Shown here piece after piece: positions 53,529-63,120 of a stretch of DNA of 64,000 nt. The DNA is taken from positions 6,295-70,294 of the forward strand of contig CAWHJD010000026.1 in NCBI GenBank assembly GCA_963829585.1. The letters run 5' to 3'. This stretch comes from Sva-07 sp963829585. Its GTDB lineage: Bacteria > Actinomycetota > Acidimicrobiia > Acidimicrobiales > Ilumatobacteraceae. The number at the start of each line of letters is the position of its first letter. Positions within the stretch are counted from its first letter, which is position 1. Both the position numbers and the translations under genes were made by a program. A model generated the notes under the pieces. That model was not told the origin of the DNA and did no database searches. It was given only the letters and a program-made list of their open reading frames with translations.

Positions 53529-53659
53529 GTGATGCGGTCCTTTCTCGGTGTTCGTGGTCTGGGGTGGGGAAGCGGGTCGGTCCGTCGATCGGTGCCCGTG
53601 GATTCGCCCTACCCACCGCTGCAACGGGTAAACGTGGTCCGGTCCATGTGCCGCCCCAC

Positions 53660-54388
53660 TCAGTTGCCCGAGAGTGATCGTCGAAGCAACATGGCGTCAT
53701 CCACGGCGCGCCCGTGCCAGTCGTTGTTGAAGTACGCGTAGATGTCGTGGCCCGCATCGATCACGGGCTGCAGGCGTTCGATCCACGGCTCGAGGCCGAT
53801 CGCGCCGTACGCGCCGTGATAGGGATTGGTGATCGCGTCCGGTCCGTGGAACCTGAGGTAGGTCCAGTTCGTCGTCAGCTCGAACGGGTGCGAGGGCAGC
53901 AGATCATGGAGACACAGCGCCGCCGAGCGCCGACGCAGGACGTCGAACACGTCGTCGTGGAGCCACGACGGATCGCGCACCTCCACAGCGCATCGCATCG
54001 ATGGCGGCATCTGCGCGAGGAATTCGTCCAGCCGTTGGGAATTGCGTTTCCACCTCGGCGGGAGCTGCACGAGTGTCGGCCCGAGGTGATCGCCGAGCCG
54101 TCGTGCCCGGTCGAGGTGCAGGGGGAGCCAGGATTCGGGATCGCGGAGCTTCTTGCGGTGCGATCCGAATGCGCCGAGTTTGAACGCGAAGAGGAATCCG
54201 GGCGGCGCCGCTGCGGCCCAGCCCTCGACCGCTTCCGGTGTGGGAAGGCGGTAGAACGTCGAGTTCAATTCGACCGTGTCGAACAGCTGCTGGTAGTGCC
54301 GGAGCCATTCCCGCTGCGGTAGACCGGGCGGGTACACGACTGCTCGCCAATCGTTGTACGACCAGCCGGAGCATCCCACTCGAATCAC
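53660..54388 (-). CDS. DUF72 family protein
   Basis: The 242-residue protein matches DUF72, a TIM-barrel family: GCSGWSYNDW, the FDTVELNSTFYRLP strand, FKLGAFGSHRKKL, LGPTLVQLPPRW, VEVRDPSWL, and YAYFNNDWHGRAVDDAMLLR. No reaction is established. GTG 54388 is chosen as start; the ligD stop is just 24 bases upstream, so the two genes are probably cotranscribed. Confidence 0.9.
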   Translation of the reverse strand: MIRVGCSGWSYNDWRAVVYPPGLPQREWLRHYQQLFDTVELNSTFYRLPTPEAVEGWAAAAPPGFLFAFKLGAFGSHRKKLRDPESWLPLHLDRARRLGDHLGPTLVQLPPRWKRNSQRLDEFLAQMPPSMRCAVEVRDPSWLHDDVFDVLRRRSAALCLHDLLPSHPFELTTNWTYLRFHGPDAITNPYHGAYGAIGLEPWIERLQPVIDAGHDIYAYFNNDWHGRAVDDAMLLRRSLSGN

Positions 54389-54411
54389 GGTCTTCTCGCT
54401 GATGCGGACGA

Positions 54412-56022
54412 TCAGAGTTCCGGAAGTTGTTGCTGCCGTCCGATGAGCGGTGCGAGGGGGTCGCCGACCTTGCCCACGCGATCGCTGACAGTGTGGATCG
54501 TCCATCGGTCGGGTGCGAGGTCGGGGTCGGCGAGCTCGTCCCAGTCGATCGGCACCGAGACGGGTGCGCCCGGGGCGGCTCGAACGCTGAACGGTGCGAC
54601 GAGGGTCTTGTTGATCGCGTTCTGTGTGAAGTCGAGTCGCGCGCGCCCTTCCCGGTTCGCCTTCTCCCACTCCCAGCTGACCAGTTCGGGAACAGCGCTG
54701 CCGATGAGTCGTGACAGCCGCTCGACGAAGGCTCGTGTGTCGTCGAACGTGTAACCGGTGGCGACGGGGATCCAGATCTGGATCCCTCGTCGGCCGCTGA
54801 CCTTCGGACAGCCGACCAGTCCGAGTTGATCGAGCGCCGTGCGGTGGAGGTCGGCGAGCATCACGATGTCGTCGAATGTGGTCGTCTCGCCGGGGTCGAT
54901 GTCGATCATCGCCCATGTCGGCTCGTGGGGACGATCGACGGTGGAGGTCCAGGCGTGGAGTTCGATGGCGCCGAAGTTCGCCGCCCAGACGAGGGCAGCG
55001 GGGGTGTCGAGGACCGAGTAGACCTCTGTTTCGCCCGGATCGGCATCCTCGTTCGTCCACGCCGTCAGCCATTCGGGCGCATGTGAGGGTCGCGCCTTGT
55101 GCCAGAAGCCCTTCTTGTCGATGCCGTCGGGGTAGCGGTGAAGGTTCATCGGGCGATTGGCGACGTACGGCAGAATCGCCGGGGCGAGCTTGGCGTAGTG
55201 GCGGATCAGATCGCGTTTCGTCACCGCTGCGTGCGGCCGCTTTGCCGGAATGAGGACTTTGTCGAGGTTCGTGAGTTTCACTTCGAGACCACCGATCGCC
55301 CATCGACCGCCGGACTTGCCGAGTTCGTCGAGTGCGCCGAGTTCGTCGTCCGTGGGGCCGGTCCAGGTGCGCGTCGACCTGCTCGTCCAGGTGGCAGCCG
55401 GCGCGGCCGCCACCTCGGCATTGGTGCGCCCGGACTTCACCGACAGTGGATGATCTTCCGGATCCCAGCCCTCGACCGCGGCATTGTCGTGCTTGTGGAC
55501 GAGCAGCCATTGCTCGCGGTCCCCGGCCGACCCGCGGCGAACGAGGGCGAACCGACCGGCGAGCTTCTCGCCCGCCAGATCGAAGTGGAGCTCGCCGTCG
55601 GCGACCGCCTGCTGGGGGTCGGCGGCACCGGCAAGGGACCACGTGCCCCAGTCCCAGACGATCACGTCACCGCCGCCGTACTCGCCGGCCGGGATCACGC
55701 CCTCGAAGTCGAAGTAGTCGAGGGGATGGTCCTCGACGTGCACGGCCATACGCCGTACGTCCGGATCGAGGGTCGGGCCCTTCGGCACCGCCCAACTGAG
55801 CAGCACACCGCCGGCCTCGAGACGCAGGTCGTAATGCAGTCGCGTCGCACGGTGCCGTTGCACGACGAACCGCCGGCCGTCAGCTGACGGAGCCGACGAT
55901 CCGATCGGGTCACCGAATGGCTCCGAGGTGACAGCGAAATCACGCTTCGTCCGGTACTCGCCCAGCGGGTCGGATCTCTCGGAGGCCTTCGAAGGGCGTC
56001 GGCGCTTCGTTGTCGTACTCAT
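54412..56022 (-). CDS. ligD: LigD-type protein with 3'-phosphoesterase and polymerase/primase domains, no ligase domain
   Basis: The 536-residue protein begins with a PE domain (about residues 20-190): FVVQRHRATRLHYDLRLE and HVEDHPLDYFDFEG hold the metal-binding residues. A Pol domain follows (about 245-530) with LTNLDKVLIP, FWHKARPSHAPEWL, the catalytic acidic pair in MIDIDPGE, and VSGRRGIQIW. These domains trim 3' ends and fill gaps in non-homologous end joining with Ku. The ATP-dependent ligase domain present in mycobacterial LigD is absent, and the order is PE-Pol and not Pol-PE. Neither Ku nor a ligase is in the window. ATG 56022 is chosen; another lies 6 bases upstream. Confidence 0.88.
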   Translation of the reverse strand: MSTTTKRRRPSKASERSDPLGEYRTKRDFAVTSEPFGDPIGSSAPSADGRRFVVQRHRATRLHYDLRLEAGGVLLSWAVPKGPTLDPDVRRMAVHVEDHPLDYFDFEGVIPAGEYGGGDVIVWDWGTWSLAGAADPQQAVADGELHFDLAGEKLAGRFALVRRGSAGDREQWLLVHKHDNAAVEGWDPEDHPLSVKSGRTNAEVAAAPAATWTSRSTRTWTGPTDDELGALDELGKSGGRWAIGGLEVKLTNLDKVLIPAKRPHAAVTKRDLIRHYAKLAPAILPYVANRPMNLHRYPDGIDKKGFWHKARPSHAPEWLTAWTNEDADPGETEVYSVLDTPAALVWAANFGAIELHAWTSTVDRPHEPTWAMIDIDPGETTTFDDIVMLADLHRTALDQLGLVGCPKVSGRRGIQIWIPVATGYTFDDTRAFVERLSRLIGSAVPELVSWEWEKANREGRARLDFTQNAINKTLVAPFSVRAAPGAPVSVPIDWDELADPDLAPDRWTIHTVSDRVGKVGDPLAPLIGRQQQLPEL

Positions 56023-56076
56023 GTGCATCGGAGTACCCAGCCCATCGGGCTGAAACACGTCGGGACCGTCCATCTC

Positions 56077-56487
56077 ATGGCCGGTGTTCCGTATGGACCC
56101 GTCGCAGATGAAGGAGTCGACGACCGCGTGCCGGCGGCCGAGGTCCCCAGCGCGCCGAACCTCGGCACGGAGCCGACGGTGAGCCCGGACGGAAGCAAGA
56201 TCACCTCGACGTCCGCCGGCACGTCCGGCAAGGTCGAGGTCGAGTTGACCGACGACAGCGGTTCGCGGACCCTGTTGTCCGCTCACGGGCCGGGCTTCTA
56301 CTCGATCCGTGCGTTCTGGGCGCCGAACTGGCAGTGGGTCGCGGCCGACGACGGCCGCATCCTCGTCATCACCACCGACGATCCCTCCACCACCCGCGTG
56401 CTGGTCGACGAACCCCGAGGTGGCCGATCGGGAGGAACGGTCGGACCAACCTTCGCCGTGACCGCCGACAACATCCTCACGCCGTAG
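56077..56487 (+). CDS. Possible beta-propeller (PD40-like) fragment
   Basis: The 136-residue frame contains TVSPDGSKITSTSAGT and WQWVAADDGRILVITTDD, in the style of TolB/PD40 propeller blades, but only two or three blades fit, so it is probably a truncated gene. The start is uncertain; a longer frame reaches back over the 5' end of ligD. I rate it as a weak call. Confidence 0.4.
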   Translation: MAGVPYGPVADEGVDDRVPAAEVPSAPNLGTEPTVSPDGSKITSTSAGTSGKVEVELTDDSGSRTLLSAHGPGFYSIRAFWAPNWQWVAADDGRILVITTDDPSTTRVLVDEPRGGRSGGTVGPTFAVTADNILTP

Positions 56488-57064
56488 GTGCGTCGCCGGC
56501 GATCGGGCGTCCGAAGTCGACCGCGGCGATCACCTCGGGCGGCGAGAATCCCCGCAGCTCGGCGTCGGGTTGGGCCCCGAGCGCGTCGTTCACGGTCGAG
56601 AACGCGATGCGCAGCCCGACGAATGCGGTCATGGCGAAGATGTCGGCGTCGCTGAAACCGACGGAGCGCAACTCGTCGACGTCGGACTGCGTGGTTGCGT
56701 TCGGATCGGCGGCGACCGAACGTGCCCAGCGCGCCATCGCCCTTTCAGCGGGGGTCAGACCGTCGTCCGAGCCGGTCAGCACCCCGACGGCCGTGTCGGT
56801 GTCGGACTCCTTGGCCAGCTTTCCACCCCAGGCCATCGAGCAGTAGGAGTCGCCCAACGTCGATGCGCACGCGGCGACGAGCACGGCCCGCTGCCGCATC
56901 GAGAAACCGTCCGACACCGAGCGCAGCAGATCGAACAGCGCGTGCTGGCTCTCGGGTTGCCACGCCCAGAGCCTGGAGACGTTCATCACCCAGCCCATGG
57001 AGTCCGTGTCTTCGTCGAACAGTCGTTGCACACCTTCGTTGGATTCGGGCTCGTCCAGGAACAT
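56477..57064 (-). CDS. Carboxymuconolactone decarboxylase / AhpD-like protein
   Basis: The 195-residue helical protein contains RQRAVLVAACASTLGDSYCSMAWGGKLA, the active-site region of the CMD/AhpD family; the two cysteines are spaced further apart than the classic CxxC, so peroxidase-type activity is uncertain. LTPAERAMARWAR and SDADIFAMTAFVGLRIAF complete the fold. ATG 57064 is used, since upstream sequence is proline-rich and unlike the family. Confidence 0.75.
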   Translation of the reverse strand: MFLDEPESNEGVQRLFDEDTDSMGWVMNVSRLWAWQPESQHALFDLLRSVSDGFSMRQRAVLVAACASTLGDSYCSMAWGGKLAKESDTDTAVGVLTGSDDGLTPAERAMARWARSVAADPNATTQSDVDELRSVGFSDADIFAMTAFVGLRIAFSTVNDALGAQPDAELRGFSPPEVIAAVDFGRPIAGDAPTA

Positions 57065-57221
57065 GGCAGCGTTCCTACACCTCTGCGTCGGAGTCGCGAC
57101 GAGCCGAACATCGAGAACCTGCCGCTCATCGTCGCCGTCGGACGGGGCCGGTGGCGGAGGCGGAGGCGTAGCATCTCGTTCCATGGGACAGGAGAGCCGC
57201 GCGCCAGTCGCCTGATACCCA

Positions 57222-57932
57222 ATGACCAGGACTCAACCGGACCACACAACTACTGAGCGACACCTCGGGGGTCGCGGCGCCTGGCTGCGAGCGGGTGTGC
57301 TCGGCGCCAACGACGGTTTGATCTCGACCGCGAGCCTCATGGTGGCCGTTGCCGCGGCCTCGAGCTCGCGCTCGGCGGTTCTCGTGGCGGGCATCGCCGG
57401 CCTGACCGCTGGTGCTCTGTCGATGGCAGCCGGCGAGTACGTGTCGGTCAGCTCGCAACGCGACACCGAGCGTGCCGATCTTGCGGTCGAGCGTCGTGAG
57501 CTGATCGCCACTCCCGAGGCTGAACGCGAGGAACTTGCTCGCATCTATCGAGATCGAGGACTGAGTGCCGGCCTCGCCGAGCAGGTCGCCGATGAACTCT
57601 CCCAGCTCGACCAACTCGCTGTGCACGCACGCGATGAACTCGGCATCGATGTCGAGGCACTCGCCAACCCGATTCAGGCCGCTGTGGTGTCGGCGTTGAG
57701 TTTCGTGATCGGCGCGGTGATCCCCATCCTGGTCGTCGTGATCTCGTCGCCGTCGATGCGCGTGCCGTTGACCATCGCCATCACGTTGGTCGGGCTCATC
57801 CTGCTCGGTGCTGCCGGCGCACGACTCGGTGGTGCACCTCCCGTGCGGGCTGCTGTTCGGGTCTTCATCGGAGGCACGTTGGCGCTGCTGATCTCGATGG
57901 CGATCGGCAGCTTGACCGGGAGTGCCGTCTGA
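57222..57932 (+). CDS. VIT1/CCC1 family metal transporter
   Basis: The 236-residue protein has the family opening LRAGVLGANDGLISTASLMVAV, the second-helix AGALSMAAGEYVSVSSQRDTE with the metal-binding Glu and Met residues, a short helical cytoplasmic loop and three more helices at the end (about five in all). VIT proteins move iron or manganese out of the cytosol. It is divergent from the AhpD-like gene. Specificity is unknown. Confidence 0.9.
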   Translation: MTRTQPDHTTTERHLGGRGAWLRAGVLGANDGLISTASLMVAVAAASSSRSAVLVAGIAGLTAGALSMAAGEYVSVSSQRDTERADLAVERRELIATPEAEREELARIYRDRGLSAGLAEQVADELSQLDQLAVHARDELGIDVEALANPIQAAVVSALSFVIGAVIPILVVVISSPSMRVPLTIAITLVGLILLGAAGARLGGAPPVRAAVRVFIGGTLALLISMAIGSLTGSAV

Positions 57933-57948
57933 TCATGGTGAACTCGGA

Positions 57949-58437
57949 TCAGGTGGTCCGGTCGGTCGCTGCGTCACTGGGCTCGAAGACGACCACGGGC
58001 GTGTCGGCCGTGCGTGAGTTGGCATAGGCGTCGAGTCCTTCGTCGATCTCCGCCCACAGTTGCCAGAGTCGATCGCGCTCGTCGCCGTCCGCTCTGCGGG
58101 CACGCACTCGGCGCTCTGGCCGGCCCTTGATGCGAATGACGGCGTCGGGGTGGGCCTCGAGGTTGAGCCACCACGCCGGATGGCCTTCATCCCAGCCGTT
58201 CATCGCCAGGACGACGGGCGCCGAGCCATCCTCGACGTAGCCGACGATGACGCTGCGCGGCCGGCCGGATTTCCGGCCGATCGTCGTGAGGAGCATGGCG
58301 CCCCAGCCACGCTTGCTCTCCGGAGTCCACAGGACGCGTCCACCGGTGAGTCGGTAGAGGAAGCGGTGGACCCGCCAGAAGAGGTGCTTGAACCACACCG
58401 GCGGCAACTTCGGTGGTTGAGCTGTCCGGGTGACCAT
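57949..58437 (-). CDS. Deazaflavin (F420)-dependent nitroreductase family protein
   Basis: The 162-residue protein matches the DDN family: LLTTIGRKSGRPRSVIVGYVEDG, MNGWDEGHPAWWLNLEAHPDAVIRIKG and RDRLWQLWAEIDEGLDAYA. These split beta-barrel proteins bind F420 (or related cofactors) and reduce quinones or nitro compounds at the membrane. It converges on the VIT gene with a 16-base gap. Substrate is unknown. Confidence 0.87.
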   Translation of the reverse strand: MVTRTAQPPKLPPVWFKHLFWRVHRFLYRLTGGRVLWTPESKRGWGAMLLTTIGRKSGRPRSVIVGYVEDGSAPVVLAMNGWDEGHPAWWLNLEAHPDAVIRIKGRPERRVRARRADGDERDRLWQLWAEIDEGLDAYANSRTADTPVVVFEPSDAATDRTT

Positions 58438-58549
58438 GCCACTCTCACTTTTCCGTCGACCTGTCGCCAAGCGTGCACCTCGGGTTCGGATGGCGGTAGG
58501 GCACAACGACCAGTGCTCCGGGTGTCGCCGGCGGCATCCGGGGGCACCG

Positions 58550-58813
58550 ATGCGCGAACCTGGCACGGTGCAGTGGCTCGTCGCCTCGATCGTTCTGTCG
58601 GTCGTCGTGACCCTGTTGCTCAACGTGGCGCTCCGAGCGTTCCCTGACGCCGGCCGCCGTATCGGCGACAGTCTCGCCGAACGTGCGTCACGGGTCGACG
58701 ATGACGCTCGGACGAACGGGAGCCGGGTCCGGGTGTTCACACCGTGGAAGGCGATGATCCTCGTCTCCGCACTGCTCACCATCCTGGTGAACCTCGTGTT
58801 CTGGATCACCTGA
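58550..58813 (+). CDS. Small two-helix membrane protein
   Basis: From ATG 58550 the 87-residue protein has two membrane helices (VQWLVASIVLSVVVTLLLN and KAMILVSALLTILVNLVFWI) around a charged loop of about 40 residues. A longer start at 58430 would overlap the divergent nitroreductase gene. I know no family. Confidence in the start is moderate. Confidence 0.6.
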   Translation: MREPGTVQWLVASIVLSVVVTLLLNVALRAFPDAGRRIGDSLAERASRVDDDARTNGSRVRVFTPWKAMILVSALLTILVNLVFWIT

Positions 58814-58961
58814 ACCAGGTACTCATCGCGGCTGACGGCGGGCGCGATGGTCAGCCCGACGAGGCGTCCATTACGTTGTTCTCCGTCGCTCGGCGATGTC
58901 CTGCCGACGACGCGTGATTCGGTCACCCGAAAAGTGGGCACGGACCCACCGGTACCACGTG

Positions 58962-59810
58962 ATGGAAGCGAATACGTCCCCGATGGCCGCCGACGCCGGG
59001 TCGGTTGCCGTGCAGGCGGGTCGAGGCACGCGTGCAGACCTGATCCGGGAGGTCGCGCTGATCGTCGTCGTGTACCTCGGCTACCGCCACGTCCGCCACC
59101 TCGCTCGCGATCAGGCTGATCAGGCGTTCGAGAACGCTCGACGGGTCGTCGAGATCGAACGACGCCTGCACATGTTCACCGAGCAGGCCGTCCAGCGGGC
59201 CTTCATGCACCACGACGCGCTGATGTGGTTGCTCAACCACTACTACGCCCGCGTGCACTTCCCACTCACCATCGTCTTTCTGGTCTGGCTCGTGCTCCGT
59301 CACCGAGACGCCTACCGAACGGTGCGGACATGGCTGATCACCGTCACTCTGGTCGCGCTCACGATGCACGTCGCGTTTCCGCTCGCTCCTCCTCGGATGC
59401 TGTCATCGCTCGGCTTCGTGGACACGCTGCGACAGAGTGGGTTGCGGATCTACAGCACCAACCCGAACGACTCAGCGGCCAACCAGTTCGCGGCGATGCC
59501 GTCACTCCACTTCGGGTGGGCAGTGATCGTCGCCTCCGGCTTCGTCGCTGTTCGTCGAACGCTCGCGAGTGCGCTGGCCTTCCTGCACCCGGTCATCACA
59601 CTGATCGCGATCGTGGCCACGGCGAACCACTACTGGATCGACGCCGGTGTCGCACTGGTGCTGGTGATCGGCGCAGTGATGCTCGTACGAGCCTCTGCCG
59701 TGACGTCCGACGACCTCGATCTGGCTGACGGCGGCGACATCTCGGTATCGCAGCGCCCTGCATCTTTGCCCAGCCAGGGTGGGAGGACTGGGTCGAGCGC
59801 GGCTCACTGA
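58962..59810 (+). CDS. PAP2 superfamily membrane protein (inositol phosphorylceramide synthase-like)
   Basis: The 282-residue protein has about six helices and the phosphatase/transferase residues spread over three motifs: FPLAPPRM, AMPSLHFGWA with the catalytic histidine region, and NHYWIDAG. This PAP2_3 layout is shared by phosphatidic acid phosphatases and inositol phosphate transferases of actinobacterial lipid synthesis. ATG 58962 is chosen. Its 3' end overlaps the end of the convergent FtsX gene by 7 bases. Confidence 0.87.
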   Translation: MEANTSPMAADAGSVAVQAGRGTRADLIREVALIVVVYLGYRHVRHLARDQADQAFENARRVVEIERRLHMFTEQAVQRAFMHHDALMWLLNHYYARVHFPLTIVFLVWLVLRHRDAYRTVRTWLITVTLVALTMHVAFPLAPPRMLSSLGFVDTLRQSGLRIYSTNPNDSAANQFAAMPSLHFGWAVIVASGFVAVRRTLASALAFLHPVITLIAIVATANHYWIDAGVALVLVIGAVMLVRASAVTSDDLDLADGGDISVSQRPASLPSQGGRTGSSAAH

Positions 59811-62779
59811 TAGCGCAATGCCTCCGACGGATAGACGCGCGCTCCGTTTCGTGCGGGAATCCAGGTCGCTGCCAGCGCGGCCGCGAACACCGCGGTGAAG
59901 ACGATTGCCAACGTGAGCCACGGCACCGTGAACTCCAGCGTGTCCCACCCGCCATTCGACCGGGAATCCATGATGACGTTGTATCCCATCACGATTCCGA
60001 GGAATGTGCCGACGAGGATCGACGTGAGCGCGATGAACGTCGCCTCGAGCAGGAAGCTCGCCTGCACCATCCCGCGGCGGAATCCGATGGCGCGGAGCAC
60101 ACCGATCTGCTGGCGGCGCTCGACGACCGACCGGGCACTGACCACTCCGAGGGCCGCGACACCCACCACGAGTCCGAGACCCATGAACCCGAGGATCAGG
60201 TTGTTGAGCGTCCGGTTGGCACCCACGGTGTCGTCGACGATCTTCGCGACCGAGTCCGCCTGCATCCCGAACGGGAGGAACGTCGATTCCAGCGATGCGG
60301 CCAACGCGTCCGGGTCGGCGTCGGGCGTGGTGCGGAAGAGGTACGTCGTGGGCCGTGCTCGGTCGCCGTACTGTTCGAGCGCCTCTTGGGAGACCGACAG
60401 ACCGAACATCGTGAACGCTGTGTCCTTCAGTACACCGATCACGGTGACCTCGCGAACCTCGCCCGTCTGCGGGTCGCGGACCTCCACCGGTACCGGCGCG
60501 AACTGGCCATCCTCCACGTAGAAGCCGGTCAGACGCAGAGGCGACATGTTGCCGAAGCTGAAGTTCTGGCGGTGCGGCGCCGAGTTGCTGTCGACCACCG
60601 CCAGCGACGGATCGTTGCCCATCGCCTCCCACACGTCGTCGGCCGTGCGATACCCGTCGGCGACCGCCACCATCTCGTAGGTGGTCGTGTCGAGGAACTC
60701 GTCGTCGAGACCGCGAACGATGTACTGGTCGAACTCCTGCTCGGTCCCGGCCTGGCGCATGTCGAGACCGACCGTGGACTGCCTGGCCACGACGTCGAAA
60801 GCCTTGGGGTCGACCTCGCCGCTCGTCAATGCCGTGTCGATCTGCTCGGTCGGGGCGAGCGGTGACACGTTGGCGACCACGTCGAAACCACCGCCGAAGG
60901 CTTCGGTGTCGTCGAACGCGCGTGTGAACGCGGTCGTGGTGATCGAGCCGACCACCAGGTTGAAGACGACGAGGATGAACATCGACAGCGTGACGCCGGT
61001 GCGGAAGCGATTCCGCAATGGATACGCGATCGACGTCTTCAGCACCGGTGCCAGTGTCCGGCTGCGGCCGAGCACGGCCTGAGCGCCGGTGAGGATCACG
61101 TCCGCGTTGTAGACGATCGTCCAGCTGGCCCCGAGCACGATCAGGAGCCCACCGGCGACCCACAGCGAGAAATCGACGGACAGTTCACCGAAGATCGCGT
61201 TGGTCACCGAGGACGGAAGGAGCCAGAGCACGATCAGGGTCAACCCCATCGTCGTGTACGTGACTCGTTCGGACGCGCCCAGCGCCCGGGCGACGCCTCC
61301 GAGACCGATGATCACGATCGACACCCCGAGCATCGTGGGGGTTGCCTGTGCGGCGGACAGTCCACTGACCGTCAACGCGGTTCCCACGACGACGGCGAGT
61401 CCGGACGGCACCCAGCGACCACGTCGTGACCGACGAGTCGGCGTTTCGGACTGGTTCCTGATCGCCGCCACGATGTTGAGCCGGCTGACCCGCCAGGCCG
61501 ACACAGTGACGACCACCAGCGTCAGCAGGACCCCCAGTGCATAGGCGATCACGACCGAACGCGGTTCGACCTGATAGCGGATCTCCAGCCCGTCCTCGGC
61601 AACGGCGAACGCGCGTGCCATCACCGACACCATGGCGAAGGCGACGAGCAGACCGAGCAGCGCTCCCGCTGCAGCGGCGATGAGATCGTAGATGGCCCCT
61701 TCGAACAGGAATGTCTGGACGAGGTGTCCTCGCCGGGTCCCCACCGCCCGGGCGATTCCCATCTCGCTCCGTCGCTCCGCCGCGAGCATCACGAAGATCA
61801 GGAAGATCAACAGGATCCCGGCGGCGATCGAGAAGCTCCCGAACGTCGTGAAGACGCTCATGAAGACGGTGCCGACCTCGTCTGCGAGCTCGAGACCATC
61901 GGCCTTCGTGGTCACCGCTTCCAGACCCAGCGGCTCGAGGGTGGGCGTGAGCAGGTCGTGGACCGCGTCGCTGCGCCCCACTCCCGACTCTTCGCCGCCG
62001 ACGTTCGAGATCAGCACCTGGCGGATCTGGTCCTCTCGTCCCAACATCTCCTGGGCGGTGGGGAGGGCCATGAGCACCGAAGGCTGGACGCTTCCGGTGC
62101 CGCGCACGTCGACGACATCGGCCACCACGAAGCTCACGGGGGTGCCGTCGACGTAGAGCAGCAGTTCGTGACCGGCTGCCGTACCAAGTTCGTCGGCCAT
62201 TTCGCGGTCGACGAACACGGTGCCGGCCGCCAGATCGGCGACGGAGACGACCTCGCCGCCGGCAGCCGTGATTTCGCCGAACCCTTCGGCACGAGCCGGA
62301 TCGGTGGCGACGAGCGTGGCCTGCGGCTCGGTCCGTCGTGCGGTGAGGTCCTGTAGGGCGATGTCCTGGATGATTGCCGGGGCCACCCCATCGACCAATG
62401 AGGATCCGCGCAGCGCCTGGTCGACCAGGTCGAAGACCGACGCGTCGACGTAGCCGACGTCACCGGCGGTGTCGGCCGATCCCTTCGGCATCACGATCTC
62501 GTCGACCTCGCCCATCGAGACGAGCACGTCGGATCGGATCGTGGACGCGATCGTGTCGCCCGTCGACAAGGCTGACGCGATCACCGTCGTGCCCAACATC
62601 AGGCCAACGACGATCAGCACCGTCCGACCCGATCGTCGGGAGACGTTGCGGGCCCCCATCTTGAAGAAGACGCGGTTGCGAAGGGCGAGTGCGGCGACGA
62701 TGGCGAACGCGATGCCCAGCAGCAGCGACAGGCTCGCGGCGAGCGTGCCGATGGGGACACCGAACAGGGTGCGCATCAC
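59804..62779 (-). CDS. FtsX-like ABC transporter permease, double-domain
   Basis: The 991-residue protein has two FtsX modules, each a large extracytoplasmic domain followed by three or more helices (module ends near residues 330-430 and 870-985), and a central cluster of helices around residues 440-580. RRSEMGIARAVGTRRGHLVQTF and RRQQIGVLRAIGFRRGMVQASF are the matching coupling loops. It works with the LolD/MacB-like ATPase coded upstream to move lipids, lipoproteins or peptides, or to transmit force. The ATG overlaps the preceding stop by four bases. Confidence 0.9.
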   Translation of the reverse strand: MMRTLFGVPIGTLAASLSLLLGIAFAIVAALALRNRVFFKMGARNVSRRSGRTVLIVVGLMLGTTVIASALSTGDTIASTIRSDVLVSMGEVDEIVMPKGSADTAGDVGYVDASVFDLVDQALRGSSLVDGVAPAIIQDIALQDLTARRTEPQATLVATDPARAEGFGEITAAGGEVVSVADLAAGTVFVDREMADELGTAAGHELLLYVDGTPVSFVVADVVDVRGTGSVQPSVLMALPTAQEMLGREDQIRQVLISNVGGEESGVGRSDAVHDLLTPTLEPLGLEAVTTKADGLELADEVGTVFMSVFTTFGSFSIAAGILLIFLIFVMLAAERRSEMGIARAVGTRRGHLVQTFLFEGAIYDLIAAAAGALLGLLVAFAMVSVMARAFAVAEDGLEIRYQVEPRSVVIAYALGVLLTLVVVTVSAWRVSRLNIVAAIRNQSETPTRRSRRGRWVPSGLAVVVGTALTVSGLSAAQATPTMLGVSIVIIGLGGVARALGASERVTYTTMGLTLIVLWLLPSSVTNAIFGELSVDFSLWVAGGLLIVLGASWTIVYNADVILTGAQAVLGRSRTLAPVLKTSIAYPLRNRFRTGVTLSMFILVVFNLVVGSITTTAFTRAFDDTEAFGGGFDVVANVSPLAPTEQIDTALTSGEVDPKAFDVVARQSTVGLDMRQAGTEQEFDQYIVRGLDDEFLDTTTYEMVAVADGYRTADDVWEAMGNDPSLAVVDSNSAPHRQNFSFGNMSPLRLTGFYVEDGQFAPVPVEVRDPQTGEVREVTVIGVLKDTAFTMFGLSVSQEALEQYGDRARPTTYLFRTTPDADPDALAASLESTFLPFGMQADSVAKIVDDTVGANRTLNNLILGFMGLGLVVGVAALGVVSARSVVERRQQIGVLRAIGFRRGMVQASFLLEATFIALTSILVGTFLGIVMGYNVIMDSRSNGGWDTLEFTVPWLTLAIVFTAVFAAALAATWIPARNGARVYPSEALRYQ

Positions 62780-63120
62780 CCACCCGGATCTGCAGCTCCG
62801 GAGGCGAGGACGGCCGGTGGTGCGAGCTCGCTCAGCTTCACCTCGTACGACTCACGGCCGGGAGGCGATCGGTAGAGGGTGACGAACCGTTCGAGGACGT
62901 CGGCGTAGAAGCCGGTCTCCTGATCGGCGGCGGCCTGATCCGCCGTCTCCCAGAGGCTCAGCAGGAGTCCCTTGCCCTCCTGCGTCGCCAGCACGTACAC
63001 GCCCCCGAAGCCCTCCTGTTCGTGGAGATCGGGCAGCACCATCTCTTCGAACAACGCAACGGCGTCGTCGACGCCGACTCGGAGTGTGTCGATCTCCAGT
63101 GCGGTGACACGGGCGAACAT
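62776..63120 (-). CDS. Antibiotic biosynthesis monooxygenase-like (ABM fold) small protein
   Basis: The 114-residue protein has the dimeric ferredoxin-like fold pattern: FARVTALEIDTLRVGVDDAVALFEE, GFGGVYVLATQEGKGLLLSLWET, and EVKLSEL at the end. It lies between ATPase and permease genes of one ABC system, joined by TGATG and ATGA overlaps, an unusual location that suggests a regulatory role. Enzymatic activity is not implied. Confidence 0.75.
   Translation of the reverse strand: MFARVTALEIDTLRVGVDDAVALFEEMVLPDLHEQEGFGGVYVLATQEGKGLLLSLWETADQAAADQETGFYADVLERFVTLYRSPPGRESYEVKLSELAPPAVLASGAADPGG

Noticed and set aside
59502..61163. 553-residue minus-strand frame overlapping FtsX
   Set aside because: It is an alternate-frame shadow of the intact 991-residue FtsX permease gene.
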